Source: Selaginella tamariscina (taxonomy: Eukaryota; Streptophyta; Lycopodiopsida; Selaginellales; Selaginellaceae). From it: a DNA stretch of 64,000 nucleotides. The stretch is from assembly GCA_003024785.1 (NCBI GenBank), contig PUQB01000179.1:310001-374000 (forward strand), written 5' to 3'. The position numbers were made by a program, and so were the translations under genes. This document shows, piece after piece, positions 11,309 through 23,848 of the stretch. How positions within the stretch are numbered: the first letter of the stretch is position 1; each line of letters begins with the position of its first letter. The notes below the pieces were generated by a model. That model saw only the letters and a program-made list of their open reading frames with translations. It was not told the origin of the DNA and did no database searches.

Positions 11309-13384
11309 GTGAGTATTTCGGGGGCAGCATTGGTTGCGCAGCTGAAACAGATTGCCAAGAGAAGGGACTTGCAAGGGGGTAAACTCTTACATTCTAATGC
11401 GATAGAAACTGGCTGTCAGAAGAACCCATACGTTGCTAGTGCTCTCATTACCATGTATAGTAAGTGCGGCAGCATGCAGGATGCACTGGATGTTTTCAAG
11501 AACATGCTCCAGCGTGATGTTGTTTCCTGGACCGCTTTGATCCTTGGATACGTGGAGAATGGGGAGTGCTTGGTTGCTTGGGAGATGTTCAATACCATGG
11601 ACTGTGCACCAAATAATGTCACATACATGGCTGTACTCAAGGCATGCGCAAGCTTAGCAGCCATTACTAAGTCGGAGAAGAACTCTTGTTTACAGAAGGG
11701 GGTCGCCCTTCATAGACAAGCCAGAGAACGTGGGTTTGACAGAGACGTATTTGTGGCAAACACTTTGGTGGACATGTATAGCAAGTGTGGAGACATGCTA
11801 CAAGCAAAGAATGTTTTCGATGGAATAATGCACCGAAATGCTGTATCGTGGAATGTGTTAATGCTTGGATACGTGGAGAACGGAGAGAGTTCAGTAGCCT
11901 TGGACTTGTTCAGCAGTATGAACTGTCCACCAAACCGCGTCACTTTTGTTGCTGCACTCAAGGCATGTTCAGGGTCGGCAATGAACAACAAACTGGATAA
12001 AAAGTCTTGTCTGGAGAACGGTTTGGCCGTTCATAGGCAAGCTAGAGAGCAGGGATTTGATAGAGAGGATTTTGTAGCAAGCACCTTGGTGGACATGTAT
12101 ATGAAATGCGGGGAGGTGTCCAAGGCCAGAGATGTTTTCGACAGAGTGCTGCGTCGAGACGTTGTATGTTGGACTAGTTTAATCCTTGGATACGTGGAAA
12201 ACGGAGAGAGTTTGATGGCTTTGGACGCGTTCAACAGCATGGAATGTGCACCAGACAGTTTTACATTTGTTGCTGCACTCAAGGCCTGTGTAAGCTTGGC
12301 AACTGACAGTAAGTTGGACAGTCTACAGAAGGGTATGATAATTCATAGGCAGGCCAGAAAGCGTGGCTTTGACAAACACGCATTTGTGTCATGCACGCTC
12401 ATTGACATGTATAGCAAGTGTGGGGACATGCTACAAGCAAGAAATGCTTTGATGGTATGAAGCACCGGGATGTCGTGTCCTGGACTGCTTTAATCCTTGG
12501 ATACGTGGAGAATGGAGAGAGTTTGGTGGCCTTGGACGTGTTCAACAGCATGGACTGTGCACCGAATGGTGTTACATTTTCTGCTGCACTCAAGGCTTGT
12601 GCTAGTCTAGGAGCATTAGAAATTGGCGAGAGAATTCATAATCGATTACGAGAGCTTGGGTTGGAAGAGGATGAAATGGTAGTAAGCTGTTTGGTGGACT
12701 TTTATGGGAAGTGTGGCAACATGGCTGCAGCTCAAGAGGCATTTAACTCTGTGCGTTCTCATGATGTAGTGTCTTGGAACGCTCTGATTGGAAGTTACAG
12801 CTTGCTTGGTGACACACCTCAGGTTTTACTCTGGTGAAAAGGATGCAGGAAGGTGGTGTGAAGATGGACAGCGTCACTATGCTGTTGATACTTACAGCAT
12901 GTAGCCACGCAGGTATGGTGGAAGAAGGGCAGAGCTGTTTCGAGTCCATGTCAAAATTCGGTATTATCCCCACTGTGGAGCATTATATATGCATGGTTGA
13001 CATCCTAGGCAGAGCCAACAGGTTGCAAGAGGCATTGTCACTTGTTAGAAACGTGCCGTTTGAAGCCCAGAGTCCCGTCTGGATGACTTTGTTAGGGGCT
13101 TGTAAGAAATGGAGTAACGTGGAGATCGGCAAAGTTGCATTCAGTGAATTGCTATGTGAGAACAACAAGGAACATGTAGCAGCTGCTTGCGTGTTGATGA
13201 GAAGCATATATGAGAGGCTAGGCATGCGAGAAAGAGGGACCAAATACAAAGTGAAACGAGGGGTCGTAAGAAAGCATGGTGGTGTAATGCAGGGGAAAGG
13301 ATGGTGCAAAGCTTTGTGGCGGGATATAAAATGGAAAGTCAAGTGACAGACAAATTAAAAGCTCTTCTCAGTGCTGATACTTAG
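11309..13384 (+). pseudogene. PLS/E-class PPR protein pseudogene, three frameshifts
   Basis: The open frame begins near 11309 with LVAQLKQIAKRRDLQGGKLL but no in-frame ATG is visible before the first repeats, so the true start may be lost or in an upstream exon. Repeats alternate as P-L-S blocks: VASALITMYSKCG, RDVVSWTALILGYVENGE, NNVTYMAVLKACASLAA, then three more near-identical blocks. The late part (LEIGERIHNRLRELGLEEDE, MVDILGRANRLQEALSL, WMTLLGACKKWSNVEIGK) is the E region. The coding frame shifts near 12450 (2 to 1), near 12830 (1 to 3) and again near 13260. After the last shift an E+-like tail (KKAWWCNAGERMVQSFVAG) runs to TAG at 13382-13384. Compared with the paralogue at 35-37 kb, the first two shifts are single-base deletions. 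Such proteins act in organellar RNA editing. There is no DYW domain. Confidence 0.88.
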
Positions 13385-14184
13385 TTTATACCTTAAATAT
13401 ATACTGAAGTCGGAAAACATAATGACTTAATTATTATAATAGTTATATGTTGTAACAAATATATATATGCATGTAATGTTGTATAGATACATGCCATTGG
13501 TGTATACATGGTTTAGCTTTTTAATACTAGAAACAATATATATACCATATTATACTTTCCGGATTTAGCTATCAGTAAAAAGTTGAGGTTAATCATGATT
13601 ACTTTGGACACGATGTAAGTTGAATCGATAACGGTCATCTATATTTTGAATTAGGCGCCAAAAGCGACGCCGCCCTAGGGCTTTAGAGGCGATGAGAGCT
13701 CCATCGACAGATCTTTGAGGCGGCGAGAGTTCCATCAACATCTTTCTTTGGTTATTCGATCTTTTCAGGTGAGAATGCTGCGTATGTAGCGAAAATCAGT
13801 GGAAAATCTTCGTTTTTCTGTCAAAATGGTTTTCTTGTTTGTTTATGGCCGAATTTGAGTGGCGCGAGTGCAAACATCCTTCTTTTCTTTGAAAGAAATA
13901 GAGTTTCTCGTAGTAGCTTCCTGTATTGTGTGTAAAAATGCCGCATTTCTTACAATTTTATGTCGGAAATGATTATTTAGTGAGCTCTTCAGTTGATATC
14001 TATCGCGATAGCCTAGAAAATGTACTGTTCTTTGAGACTATTCATCAAATCGATATGATCTGTGTGTAAAGTGTTTATTTCTCTTTTTTCAGTGTTTTCT
14101 TTGAGTTTCTAGTTTATGATTTATCGAAGCCAAAAATCTCATTTTATTACCAATTTTTATCGCAGGGGATTTTTCTTCAATACG
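13385..14184 (+). promoter_or_regulatory. Promoter, 5' UTR exon and leader intron of the 245-residue gene
   Basis: From 13385 to about 13640 is AT-rich and empty. A likely 5' UTR exon of about 13650-13768 contains a small upstream reading frame of eight codons starting with ATG at 13692. It ends in CTTTTCAG before a GTGAGA donor at 13769. A leader intron of about 397 bp follows to an acceptor TTTATCGCAG at 14165. The main ATG lies 20 bp into the next exon. The exon limits are inferred from splice consensus only. Confidence 0.45.
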
Positions 14185-14280
14185 ATGCTATTGATCAAGT
14201 AAGCAGCACACGCACGCATATATATATATATATTTGTGTGTGTGTGTGTGTGTCTGTATATGTTCATATATTATATATAT

Positions 14281-14350
<70 letters not shown>

Positions 14351-15745
14351 TATATATACAGATATATCTATATCTATCTATCTTATATATACATACATAT
14401 GTGTGTGTGTGTGATTGTGTTTCTGATGTTTTGTGTCGTTTGTTTAGTTTCTTGCTGGTTCTACTTGCGTTAGCAATTGTTGCGGATTGGATGGTAGACG
14501 AACTCGAGGGCCCAGTACAGCCTTACGGACTCGAATTCGAACCTTCTCAGCTCCCGGTATGGAGGCGACGGGGAATATGGAATGAGCATATTCGTACTGA
14601 GGATATGCTGCGTGAGCTGAATGAGTCTCGAGATCCAGGAGACGATTCATACAACCGTAACTTTGTCTTAAGCACCCTTAAGAAAAGAGCTCTTACGGTA
14701 AGTACACGCATATATAACGTTCTATTTATCTAAGTTAGGTACATACCGGTTCAAATTATCGCATTCGGTTTTTTGTAGGTTAAGGACATTGAAGCAATGA
14801 GTGATAGGAAGGAGCTTCATTTGAAACCCGGCGCTCTTAAGGACGTAAATACAGCTTTAAAGAAGCTCTACATTTCCGTAAGCTTATCTTATAACTTATG
14901 TAATGTTAAACTATATACATAATTTGTACTTAGCTACGGTATACACTAATGCATCTGGCATTTATATAGTTTAATTTTAAATGTTTAAGCTCTTGTTCTT
15001 GCAGTGGCCACTGACAGATGATGGGACTAACATGAGACGTACTTTCAAGATCGTCGCCGCGTTTTCTCACGATATAATGCGTATACTCCTCGAAAGTGGG
15101 CAGGACAATCTTATTGTGCGTCTGCTGATTCCTCGTCTCTTGAGCGCAGTCACCGACGTTACCGTCTATATTCCTGGTATGTCATTTAAAGACACACACA
15201 CACACACTATTTTATTACAATTAGAAAATAACATAGAATTAGAATTAAATTTAATATAAGTTTATAATTTAATATAGTATCTTTGGAGTAAACTTAAACT
15301 TAGAAGTTTAATGTTTTGTACATACAACATTTAATAATAATTAATAATCAATGATCTTATTATTAAAATCGTGATGTATTAAAAGCACGTTTTTAGTCAT
15401 TAGTTTGTTCTGCGTTTATGATATTATTCGCATATATAACTCATGATATGATATATATGATCCGTAACTTTGTTGCAGATTTCCCGCAGTATGAGAACTC
15501 ATTTAGCGTGAATTGGGAACGTCTGAACTTGACTGTGTCTGGAGATCCTCGCGAGAAAGCTAGTCTTGTTCAGTTTCTAATGCTGGATATCGTTAGTCGT
15601 GGAAATGCAACATTTGCGCAATCAGACTTGTGCGCTTTCTTGATTGACCTTGCTTGGAGCGGTAAAGTGTGTGTATGTGTGTGTGTCTACTATACGAGCT
15701 TTCTTTATCCATGCTTCTATTACAGAGTTGAAACGAATTCCTTAG
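14185..15745 (+). CDS. Unrecognised 245-residue protein with N-terminal hydrophobic anchor (six exons)
   Basis: I do not recognise this family. Exons 14185-14198, 14448-14697, 14779-14877, 15005-15176, 15479-15661 and 15726-15745 join in phase at every GT-AG site. They sum to 738 nt: 245 residues and TAG. This clean fit argues for a real gene. The first exon and start of the second encode MLLINFLLVLLALAIVADW, a signal peptide or signal anchor. The rest is soluble-looking and mixed in charge: WRRRGIWNEHIRTEDMLREL, ALKKLYISWPLTDDGTNMRR, LIVRLLIPRLLSAVTDVTVY and KASLVQFLMLDIVSRGNATF. It contains a possible N-glycosylation site (NLTV) in exon 5. It has no obvious catalytic motif or repeats. It lies next to a PPR pseudogene and shares nothing with it. 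A role in the secretory pathway or an organelle envelope is possible, but not shown. Confidence 0.75.
14285..14348. repeat. GA dinucleotide microsatellite in intron 1
   Basis: About 31 uninterrupted GA units lie in the first coding intron of the unrecognised gene, flanked by TA/TG-rich sequence. An array of this size is expected to vary in length between individuals. Confidence 0.95.
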
Positions 15746-16470
15746 TAGTACCATACTCGATGTTCTACGTGGTAAGATGATTGTTTATCTCGTTCCTAAG
15801 CTAATGGTGCCTATGTTTAGGTTTTGGATTCTGGTGAGCAAGTGTTCTCTTGAAGAAAAACGAAAGATTTTCTTGTTCATTGTAAGTCGTCTAAGCAACT
15901 TCGCTTAATATACATAGTACTCTTTGGTCATATTAAAAGGAAGGCTGTCTGATGTTAAACCGTATAAAATGCAGTTATGTAACTAAGCAAAAAATTTGAA
16001 ATACGAGGTTAAATATTTAAAACATAATTAAAAACTGAATACTTATATTAAACCATTTGAAATAGCTGAGATATTTGAATCTCAACCTTTAATTAAAGTC
16101 ACTTGCTCTTAATAGATTTGTAACACTGTGTGTGCGCGTGTGGACTATTTTCCCCTTTCATGCACAAGGGTATACATGTCATCTATATATAGTGTAGATA
16201 TTCGTACTTCAGTATATAGCGTGTTTTCTCTGTTTAACTGAGTAAGGAAAATTTACGTTTAGAAGCCTGAAATTTATATATATACCCTTAGAAGTTTTAT
16301 ATTTACATATATATCCTTATGGAATGAAAGTTTTAGATTTATATATATACCCGTGAAAAACTTCAATCATAATATTTGATTTTTTAAATAATAACATTAA
16401 TTAAAAATATATTTTTATATATGTTTATGATTTTAATTTAAAATATTATGAATTAACTAATTTTAATTAA

Positions 16471-16511
<41 letters not shown>

Positions 16512-17059
16512 TATATATACAACTAAAACTTCAATTTAAAACTTCAAAGTGTACGTGTAGGTGGACACGAATGTTTTGCTAAGCACATTACCTAAAGTAC
16601 ATGACTTTACGAGTGTCTCACGATAGGGTTTATATTAATGAGCTTAAGTTGTTCAACTCTTAGATCTTAAAGAGAACACCCCCTAACCAGGTGTGTCACC
16701 TAATCTCCCTTGAGTGGATGCTTAAGGTTTAGTACCTTAGTGCGAGCACAAGCACGCATGTTTGTTAAAATATTGGTGACAAACACATGACACAACCCCA
16801 AAGGGTGTGCCTCTTGTGTGACATCTAGTCCAGTGTCACATAGAGATGTGACACTGCCTTCCACGATATGGGCTATCATGCTATAGCCCTTAGATTCAAG
16901 AGTTGCACCAAGTGTCACAAACATGGCTCCTAAATGCCAACTCTAGAACCCCTTGGTGAACTCTTAGGAACTAGGTAATGTAAATCTGTCAAATAAGATC
17001 ACGCCCATAATTGCACAAGGACACGGATGTGCCTTGTTTAGCCATGACTGCTACACCTA
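15746..17059. other. AT-rich intergenic region, no gene seen
   Basis: The first 150 bp continue as the 3' region of the preceding gene. The sequence then turns very AT-rich, with TATATA runs at 16470-16520 and three near-copies of a motif with TTTATATATATACCC at about 16270-16355. From about 16680 onward the base composition resembles the repeat to its right, and short self-repeats of GTGTCACAT type occur at 16780-16860. Confidence 0.5.
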
Positions 17060-17714
17060 GTTTAATGTGGAGGAGAAGGTTGGAGACAAGCCTCAACCTC
17101 TGCCTCTTGGAATGTGCATTTTAATAAAACCTTCTATGCATGGATTTGCCAACGTTAAGGGTGAGTTATCCCGAAGGTGGGACATACCCCTATCATCTAG
17201 AAGTTAGGGCGGCATAATAGAGAGTTATGCCTTAATGACACAAGCTAGAGCTTGCACTGGCAGAAGAGCAACGAACTCAATCATGAACCCAGGAGCTCTC
17301 CTACTCATACTCTATCTTATTTATGTGACATGGTTGGCATGAAATTAGCTAGCCCCTTATTAAGTTAATGAGAGAGTGTTTAACTTAGCCTAACTTTAAC
17401 CCTAAAACCCTATCCAAGGGGGTGGGGGTTTTTAGGGCATGGGTTAGGACAACCCTAGGGTTAGGTCAACCTTGGGGTGTTCCAGAACTCATTTACATTA
17501 ACCAATCAGCCTAATTGGGACGTCAAAATTGGGAGTGAGTTTCTAAAAGGTAAGTTCTAGCTTCGCTTAGAGTGTCCTGCAAATACCTAATGACACCCGG
17601 CCGGACCATCACCAGATTAAGCGGGCCTGTTTCCTACTACATTTAAGGTCCATCAACATAGTACAGTAAGTAACAACAGTTAATGTCCAAAGTAAAGGGT
17701 CAAGTTATAGTATC
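17060..17714 (-). mobile_element. LTR fragment (same family as the LTR at 28.6-29.6 kb)
   Basis: This stretch aligns by eye with 28850-29609 in the same orientation. Shared blocks are AGGTGGGACATACCCCTATC, AGTTAGGGCGGCAYAAYAGAG, a telomere-like block (CCCTAAAACCCTATCCAAGG and TTAGGGTTAGGTCAACC) and a final CAAAGTAAAGGGTCRAGT. The better copy has a tRNA primer site placed for the minus strand, so this one is also minus. It is cut off at its right end by the chromovirus LTR. Confidence 0.65.
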
Positions 17715-19450
17715 ATGACCCGATACAGGATGTAGAATTCTAGATACAGGATACATGATACAGGATACGAGATACGGGATACGGGATATAGGATATGCCT
17801 ATAGGATATATATTCCTACAAGATATACCTACAGGATATTCTTATAGAATATGCCCACAGGATATGCTAGAGGATATGCATAGAGGATAAGGGTCACCAT
17901 TTTTAGCTCATGATTAGATCAGATTAGCTCTTGGAGTTGTGAGCATAAAAGCTCCGACTTAATTGTTGTACAATCAATTATTATCAACACCAGTCTTTCT
18001 ACGATCAATCTTGTTTTGTCTTGTTTTTGTCTTGCTCCTTACTTCATATTCTCTCCTTGTCTTGTTCCTAGTTCCTATCTTACTCCTGTCTTGCTCCTGG
18101 TTTCTGTCCTGCTCCTGTCTTACTCATGGTTCCTGTCCTACTCCTATCTTGGTTTTAGTCCTTGTCCTACTCCTAAGTCAAGCCTACTTGCTCTTGGATC
18201 GTGACTTGACAGTTTGATAGTAACTGCTTTCATAGCTCCCCGATTTTCTTCTCCTTGTTTTCCTCCTTTTTCTTTCTTTCACGGATCATGACAGATTTTG
18301 AGTAATTTCAACGTGAGTACCAAATGTTGTTTCATGAGCTTGCCACTTTACGCCAAGTGGTCACAGATCTGCAAGGTTCCACTAACATGGCGCATGCAAC
18401 TGCGGATGCATCCTCCAAGGCTGCTGCACAAGCTCTCTCTCAAGAATCTGTGATTTCCTCTTCATCGAAATCTTCTTCAGAGCCAAAGATCAGCATGCCA
18501 GAGAAGTTCAGTGGCGATTGTGTCAATTTCTAAGGTTTCCTGAATTAGATCAAGCTTTTGATCCACATGTAACCATGCCACTACTCGACTGATGCACAAA
18601 AGATTGGCTTCTTGGCATCCCTACTAGTTGGATTTTCATGAGCTTGGGTTGCCCCTTTGCTGGAGCGTGACGACCCATTTATAAAAGACTTTGAAGGATT
18701 CGTGACTGCTTTTGAAGCCTGCTTTGGAGATCCCGATAAGTACTGTTCTGCATGCACGAAGTTACGCAAGTTCACACAAGGATCCCGACCAGTTTCCGTT
18801 TATGCATCTGAATTTCAGCAACTTTGCACGAACATTTTATGGGACGAGACTGCATTAATCAAACAATTCCATTTTGGGTTGAGGGATGACGTGAAGGACC
18901 TTCTCCTTACGTTATGTGTGTGTTCTCCAAACATTAGTGGAGATCATGCAATAGACCGTTCGCTGCGACAACGTTTGTTCGAGCATCATCAGGAAAATTC
19001 CGTCAACAGTTCCTGCAAGCCAATCCTGCAGTTGTAGTACATGTTCCTACGACACCTTATGGAGTAGTTCCTATGAAGGTTGAGAAATACAAGCGTGGCT
19101 CACTTTCCGCTGCTGAGAAGTAATGTCGCCGCAGTGAGAACTTATGCTTGTATTGTGGTGAAGCAGGACACAAGGTGGCAGAATGTCCTATTAAAGCCAG
19201 GAAGTTCAAGAAGCGTGAAGTTGAAGCTGAAGTTCAGTCGGAAAACTTTAATGTCCACTTCGTTTAGGAGTCGTGAAGTTGGACGTAGGTGCAGGCTTCA
19301 TTGGTGGTGCTCATACCATTCCATCACTCAAGTTTCCTATACACATTTGTCTTAATAACCGAGAGCTCAAGGAGTTTGCCATGTTAGACACTGATGCAAA
19401 TGCATGCTTCCATTCGACTTTCTATTTCTGCTTGAATATTACCATTTTTT
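17715..19450 (+). mobile_element. Decayed chromovirus (Ty3/gypsy) copy: LTR, gag and protease start
   Basis: The first 495 bp (17715-18209) are a diverged copy of the LTR of the nested chromovirus at 23-27 kb, in opposite orientation. They hold the same repeated GATACAGGATAC/ATATCC tract and the CTTGACA end followed by GTTTGATAGTAACTGC. Gag follows from about 18290 with FHELATLRQVVTDLQG, SACTKLRKFTQGS and a CCHC knuckle (CLYCGEAGHKVAEC at about 19144-19185). A start of the protease (IHICLNNRELKEFAMLDTDA) comes next. The active site reads DTDA instead of DTGA. There are several stops and frameshifts. The copy stops near 19450, where pol sequence of another element in opposite orientation begins. 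Confidence 0.8.
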
Positions 19451-19499
19451 TGTAATTGATGAATTTGTTTCCTCAAAATCGTGCCAACTTCTGTTGCCA

Positions 19500-20513
19500 T
19501 CTAGCATACTTTGGCAATAGCTTCAGCTGCGTTTCAAAACACCTTAGAGTTACATTATCTGTCAAAACCACAATGCCATAACTTGGAAGATAATGACGCC
19601 AATACTCCAAGGAAGCAACAATAGCTCCTTTTCGTGAGTAAGCCATTAAGTTTGCACGGCATTTAACTTTTTCGAAAAAAATGACATTGGATGTTCTTTC
19701 TGTTGCAATACACCACCAATTCCAAAGTCGGAAACATCACATTTTACTTCAAAGGGATCTTCAAAGATGGGCAACTACAAAATTGGCTCAGAAGAGATAG
19801 CTTCTTTGAGTTTGACGAATGCACGTTGGCACTTTGGAGTCCAATGCCATGGAATGTTCTTTGTGAGATCTATCAATGGGGTCACTATCTCCAAATAACC
19901 TTTTATGAATTTTCGGTAATACCCCTTAGACCAAAACATGATTTAACTTCATGTATGTCTTTCAAAGTTTTCCACTCGGTAATAGCTTGAATTTTCTTTG
20001 GATCTATGGCAACCTTTCCATATGAGATCGAGTGTCCCAAGAAATCTATCTTGGTTTGACCAAATGCACATTTGCTTTCTTTAGCATATAACTGGTTCTC
20101 CCTCAACCTCTGAAACACTCTTTCTAAGTGTTTTACATTTCCTCAATTGTCGAATTGAAAACTAGAATGTCATCAATATACACCACCACAAACTCGTTTA
20201 GATAATTTCTAAACACGTCATCCATCATTGTGCAAAAATTTGTTGGAGCATTGCACAACCCGAATGGCAAGACTAGAAACTTAAATGATCCATAACGCGT
20301 TCGAAAAGCGGTCTTCTCAATGTCATTTTCTGCTACTTAAATCTAATGGTATCCGAATCTCAAGTCTATTCTTGAAAAATACTTTGCTTTCGATAGCCTA
20401 TCAAATAAGTTGTCTACTTGTGGAAGAGGATACTATTTTTGATAGTTATCATGTTTAGCGCTCGAAAGTCCACACACATTCGCATTGTACCATCTTTTTC
20501 ATTACAAACTGAT
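19500..20513 (-). mobile_element. Ty3/gypsy reverse transcriptase/RNase H remnant
   Basis: On the minus strand I read [20 protein letters not shown] (about 20280-20210) and the polymerase motif [10 protein letters not shown] (about 20200-20165). LYAKESKCAFGQTKIDFLGH follows (about 20080-20025), then the RNase H start FEVKCDVSDFGIGGVLQQKE (about 19755-19695). The frame is broken in several places and no LTRs belong to it. Its upstream part ends exactly where the large LTR element at 20514 begins, so that element inserted into this one. Confidence 0.8.
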
Positions 20514-21187
20514 TGACGGTGGTCTGACACCGTCAAACTACCAGTTGGCGTGGACGAGTGACGAGACGAAGCGTCGGATAAGAGAGGTACTGCAAGTACG
20601 GACTAATGGCGACAGATGTCAGGCAGTGGTGTAATTGGGTGTAAATCCGATTGTTCGGATCAACTACCCAGGGTACACAGGACAACATGCATGAGGGAGG
20701 CGCATAAATGAGACAGACATGACTCTGTCACAGGGCGGCAGACTAGTAAGAAAGCGCCACATGTACCTAGGGTCTAACACTAGGTGACCCACTAAGGAAG
20801 GCTGGTAGTGGGTCGAGTCTTTTGGGAAGTCAAGTTTGCGTCTTGTATCTTGCTTGCCTATCGGAGGTAGTTGTATTTAGGCAGGCACTATATATACATG
20901 CTCCTTCTATCCATCATCTTATTGGTGCTTCCCTTCTTTTTCGGCTCCTAGGCTAAGCAGCGCACTTTGCTAACCATCACAGCGATACCCTAGGAGAACT
21001 CCCCCACTCCTATACATGGACCCTCGCAACATCCGAGTAAAGGCCATTTAGCACCTTCTAGTACTCCCGAGGTAAAGCCGGCTTGCCAGCTCGGACCCCC
21101 ATGGTTGGACGCTATTCACAGCGTCCTGGCGACCACCGAGGCTTCTTAAGAAACACCACATCTGGCTTGTGGAGTCCCCGACGACTA
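20514..21187 (+). repeat. Left LTR of the large element
   Basis: It pairs with 31125-31774. Shared blocks include GGATCAACTACCYAGGGT, GAGGGAGGCGCATAAATG, AGGAAGGCTGGTAGTGGGT, CAGGCAAGCACTATATATA (TATA-like) and CTAGGAGAACTCCCCCAC. A TGTGGCGACCACGGAGGGG stretch immediately downstream is a candidate primer binding site. Confidence 0.75.
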
Positions 21188-22639
21188 TTTGTGGCGACCA
21201 CGGAGGGGTAAATAGTACACACGGATGGAGTTCACTGTAGCAAGTAGAGTGGCCCAAAGGAGAGCTAGGATTAACTCGTTCAAACAACTAGAGATCAACA
21301 AGCATCAGCTAGCCAGGAGGATGTGACGGGCTGGCTGAGGGAGGTTGATAGAAGGTAGCGAGGCACCCCGTTGCCGCAATCTGCCCCTGCCTCACCTACC
21401 CGAGGGAAAGACGCAAATACTGCATGGCCGAATCTCCAAGTAGTGGTAAACCCGGCACAGTAGCGGCAGAGGTGGTCGCACGCCGTCGACGATAAAGAAG
21501 GATATGAAGAAACCGCAGCACCTTCAAACGTTAGTCCAGGTACAGCAGCATGTAGGAATGAGCAGTACCCAGACGGGCGACTTCGCTTGACAATGACTTA
21601 TGATGCAGAGTGGGATGGATGGCAGGACGATGGAAGCCCTCCACCTCTCGACGTAAGTGAAAGTGACGGCCACGATGAGCCCCCACACTAAAGAGCAAAA
21701 CCTGTGTTCGATGAGTACCCCCGAGGGAGGAAACCCCGCACATGAGAACCCCAGGAAAGGGAAGGCCTACGGCAGAGGCAGGAATCTCAAGGTGGCGAAA
21801 GCAACACGGATAGCGACAGGGGACGTGAGCCGGAGGTCCAAGGTGGCCAGCGCCACGACAAACGTAAGGTAGGAACCCAAGGCCGCTGTCACCCACCAGG
21901 GTAAGGCGGGGGGCCCGTGGTTGCCTGGAAAGAAAGAAAAAAGAGCCTCATCTGGAAGGCCTTTGTAGGGAGGGGCATCGATTACCAATAAGGCAACCTC
22001 TGCACCAGGAGTTCAGCCAATCAAATGATGCAGCAGGCCAAGGTGGTTACCAGGATGAGAACCCAAGGCTTCAGAAGGTCGGGGTACACATGGGACGTTG
22101 ATGAATGATGAACTGGGAGAGGTACCAGTAAGGGGGCCGCACAGTGGCCACTCTGGGCAACGGACGAGGGGATTCCGTCCATGGGCAAGGGAAATCCGCT
22201 CGAAGTGACCAACAACGTGCCGACCCCGCCAGGAAAATCCGCCAGGGCACACAACAGAGTCGCAATCATCATTAGACGAGGGGATACCGTCTCAAGGCGA
22301 GGAGAATCCGCCCCATCAATCACAACCATCTAGACGCCACAAGGGATTCTGTGCACGGTCCTACAAAGCCACTCATTGGATGAGGGATACCGTCCAGCCG
22401 AGGGTAAGCCGCGTCACCACGTCATCAGGTTGACCCTGCGAAGGGGGCCCCTGAGGGACAGTCGGAAGGAGCCCATCCTCATCCACCCACCCTCAACAAG
22501 AGGGTAGGGCCATGAGGGAGGAGAAAGGTACCGCAGAATACCGGTACGTCAACTAACCACGTCCAAAGTGGAGGGTCCAGATTGAAGCACTTCTCAGGCC
22601 AACGGGATGCCATGGAATCAATCCGGTTACCTACTAGCC

Positions 22640-23160
22640 CGCGCGCTCAATTGAATGCAGAAGAGCCGTGCCCTTACTGCATTCCGTGGAGCGAAGGGTG
22701 AAGATGCAGACAGACACATATGCAAGTTTGAACAGGTATGCGAACTGAGGATCATAAGCGACACCCGACCCAAGAAGTTGAGTGCATTTGCATGCACTCT
22801 GGACAAGAAGGCACACGCCTGGTGGATGTGATTCTATGAGGCAAATGAAGGAGTTTGCTGAAAAACTGCACGGAGAGCGTTTCTGGATACCTTCCAGGAG
22901 GAAAAGAGTGAAGAAGAGGTGATCCACAAGCTAACGAGCTTGAAACAGAAAGCGGGAGAGTCGATCGACGAATACATGGTCCGCATGCTGGGGCACATCG
23001 CCCGGCTAAGGAATGCCCCAGTTGACCTGACTAAAAAAATGTGGTACCGAAAGGGACTGCGGCCGGAGATCCGCAAGTGGATCGGTCTAGATGATCACCG
23101 GATGTTCGACAAATTACTCTAGTACGCCAAGAAGGCGAAGAAGTGAAAAGCCAAAAGACG
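22640..23160 (+). pseudogene. Retrotransposon gag remnant of the large element
   Basis: The capsid-type domain is seen as CKFEQVCELRIIS, KKLSAFACTLDKKAHAWWM, AFLDTFQEEKSEEEVIHKL, KQKAGESIDEYMVRMLGHI and WYRKGLRPEIRKWIG. This matches the retrotransposon gag family (core with W and the E-S-I-D-E-Y-x-x-R motif). In-frame stops occur near 22827, 22857 and 23121. The protein continues after the nested chromovirus at 27577-27850, where KGHMQLQCGE is the second half of a zinc knuckle that the insertion split. Confidence 0.75.
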
Positions 23161-23284
23161 CCATGAGAGGAAGATGCAAGACAAATTGGACGCCGAGGGG
23201 GCAAATGACACCACCTCGGATGAGGAAAACCTCTCCAATGTTCCAAAGCTAGCCAGAAAGGAGAGACGGTCGGGAGCCAAGGGG

Positions 23285-23848
23285 TGTCAAGCCACGATCC
23301 AAGAACTAGGAAGAGAGTAGGATTCCAAGAATAGGAAGGCTTGACTCAGGAACAGGACTGAGAGCAAGACCAAGCACAGGATAGGATCCAGGAACTAGAC
23401 AAGAACAGGATAGGATCCAGGAGTAAGACAGGAAGGCGCAGGACCAGATCCAGGAACAAGACAGGAACAAGACAGGATCTGGGAGCAAGACATGAGCAGG
23501 AGGCAAAGAGTAAGACAAGAACAAGACAAGAACAAGGAACAAGAATAATTGTAGAATGACTGGTGTTGATAGTAACTGATTGTACAACAATTAGGTCGGA
23601 GCTTTTATGCTCACAACTCCAAGCTAATCTAGTCATGAGTCTAATCTAGTCATGAGCTAAGAATAGTGTCCCTTATCCTCTAGGCATATCCTGTAGCATA
23701 TCCTACAGGCATATCCTATAGGAATATCCTATAGGTATATCCTGTAGAAATATCCTGTAGGCATATCCTGTAACCCGTATCCTGTATTCGAAATTCTGCA
23801 TCCTGTATCCTGTATCCGGAAACCTGTATCCTGCATCGGGTTGTGACA
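23285..23848 (-). repeat. 3' LTR of the nested chromovirus
   Basis: About 564 bp, matching 27015-27571 with few differences. It has the TG...CA ends of an LTR and lies against the purine tract of the element body. Confidence 0.9.

Noticed and set aside
17390..17480. CCCTAAA/TTAGGG-type motifs resembling telomere repeats (also near 29265-29345)
   Set aside because: Imperfect, short and in both orientations, and part of an LTR family present elsewhere in the window, so not an interstitial telomere.
17963..18217. Leu/Ser/Cys-rich hydrophobic frames (also 23306-23590 and 27069-27314)
   Set aside because: They lie inside LTRs and come from CTTGTTCCTGTC-like simple repeats; no real membrane protein.
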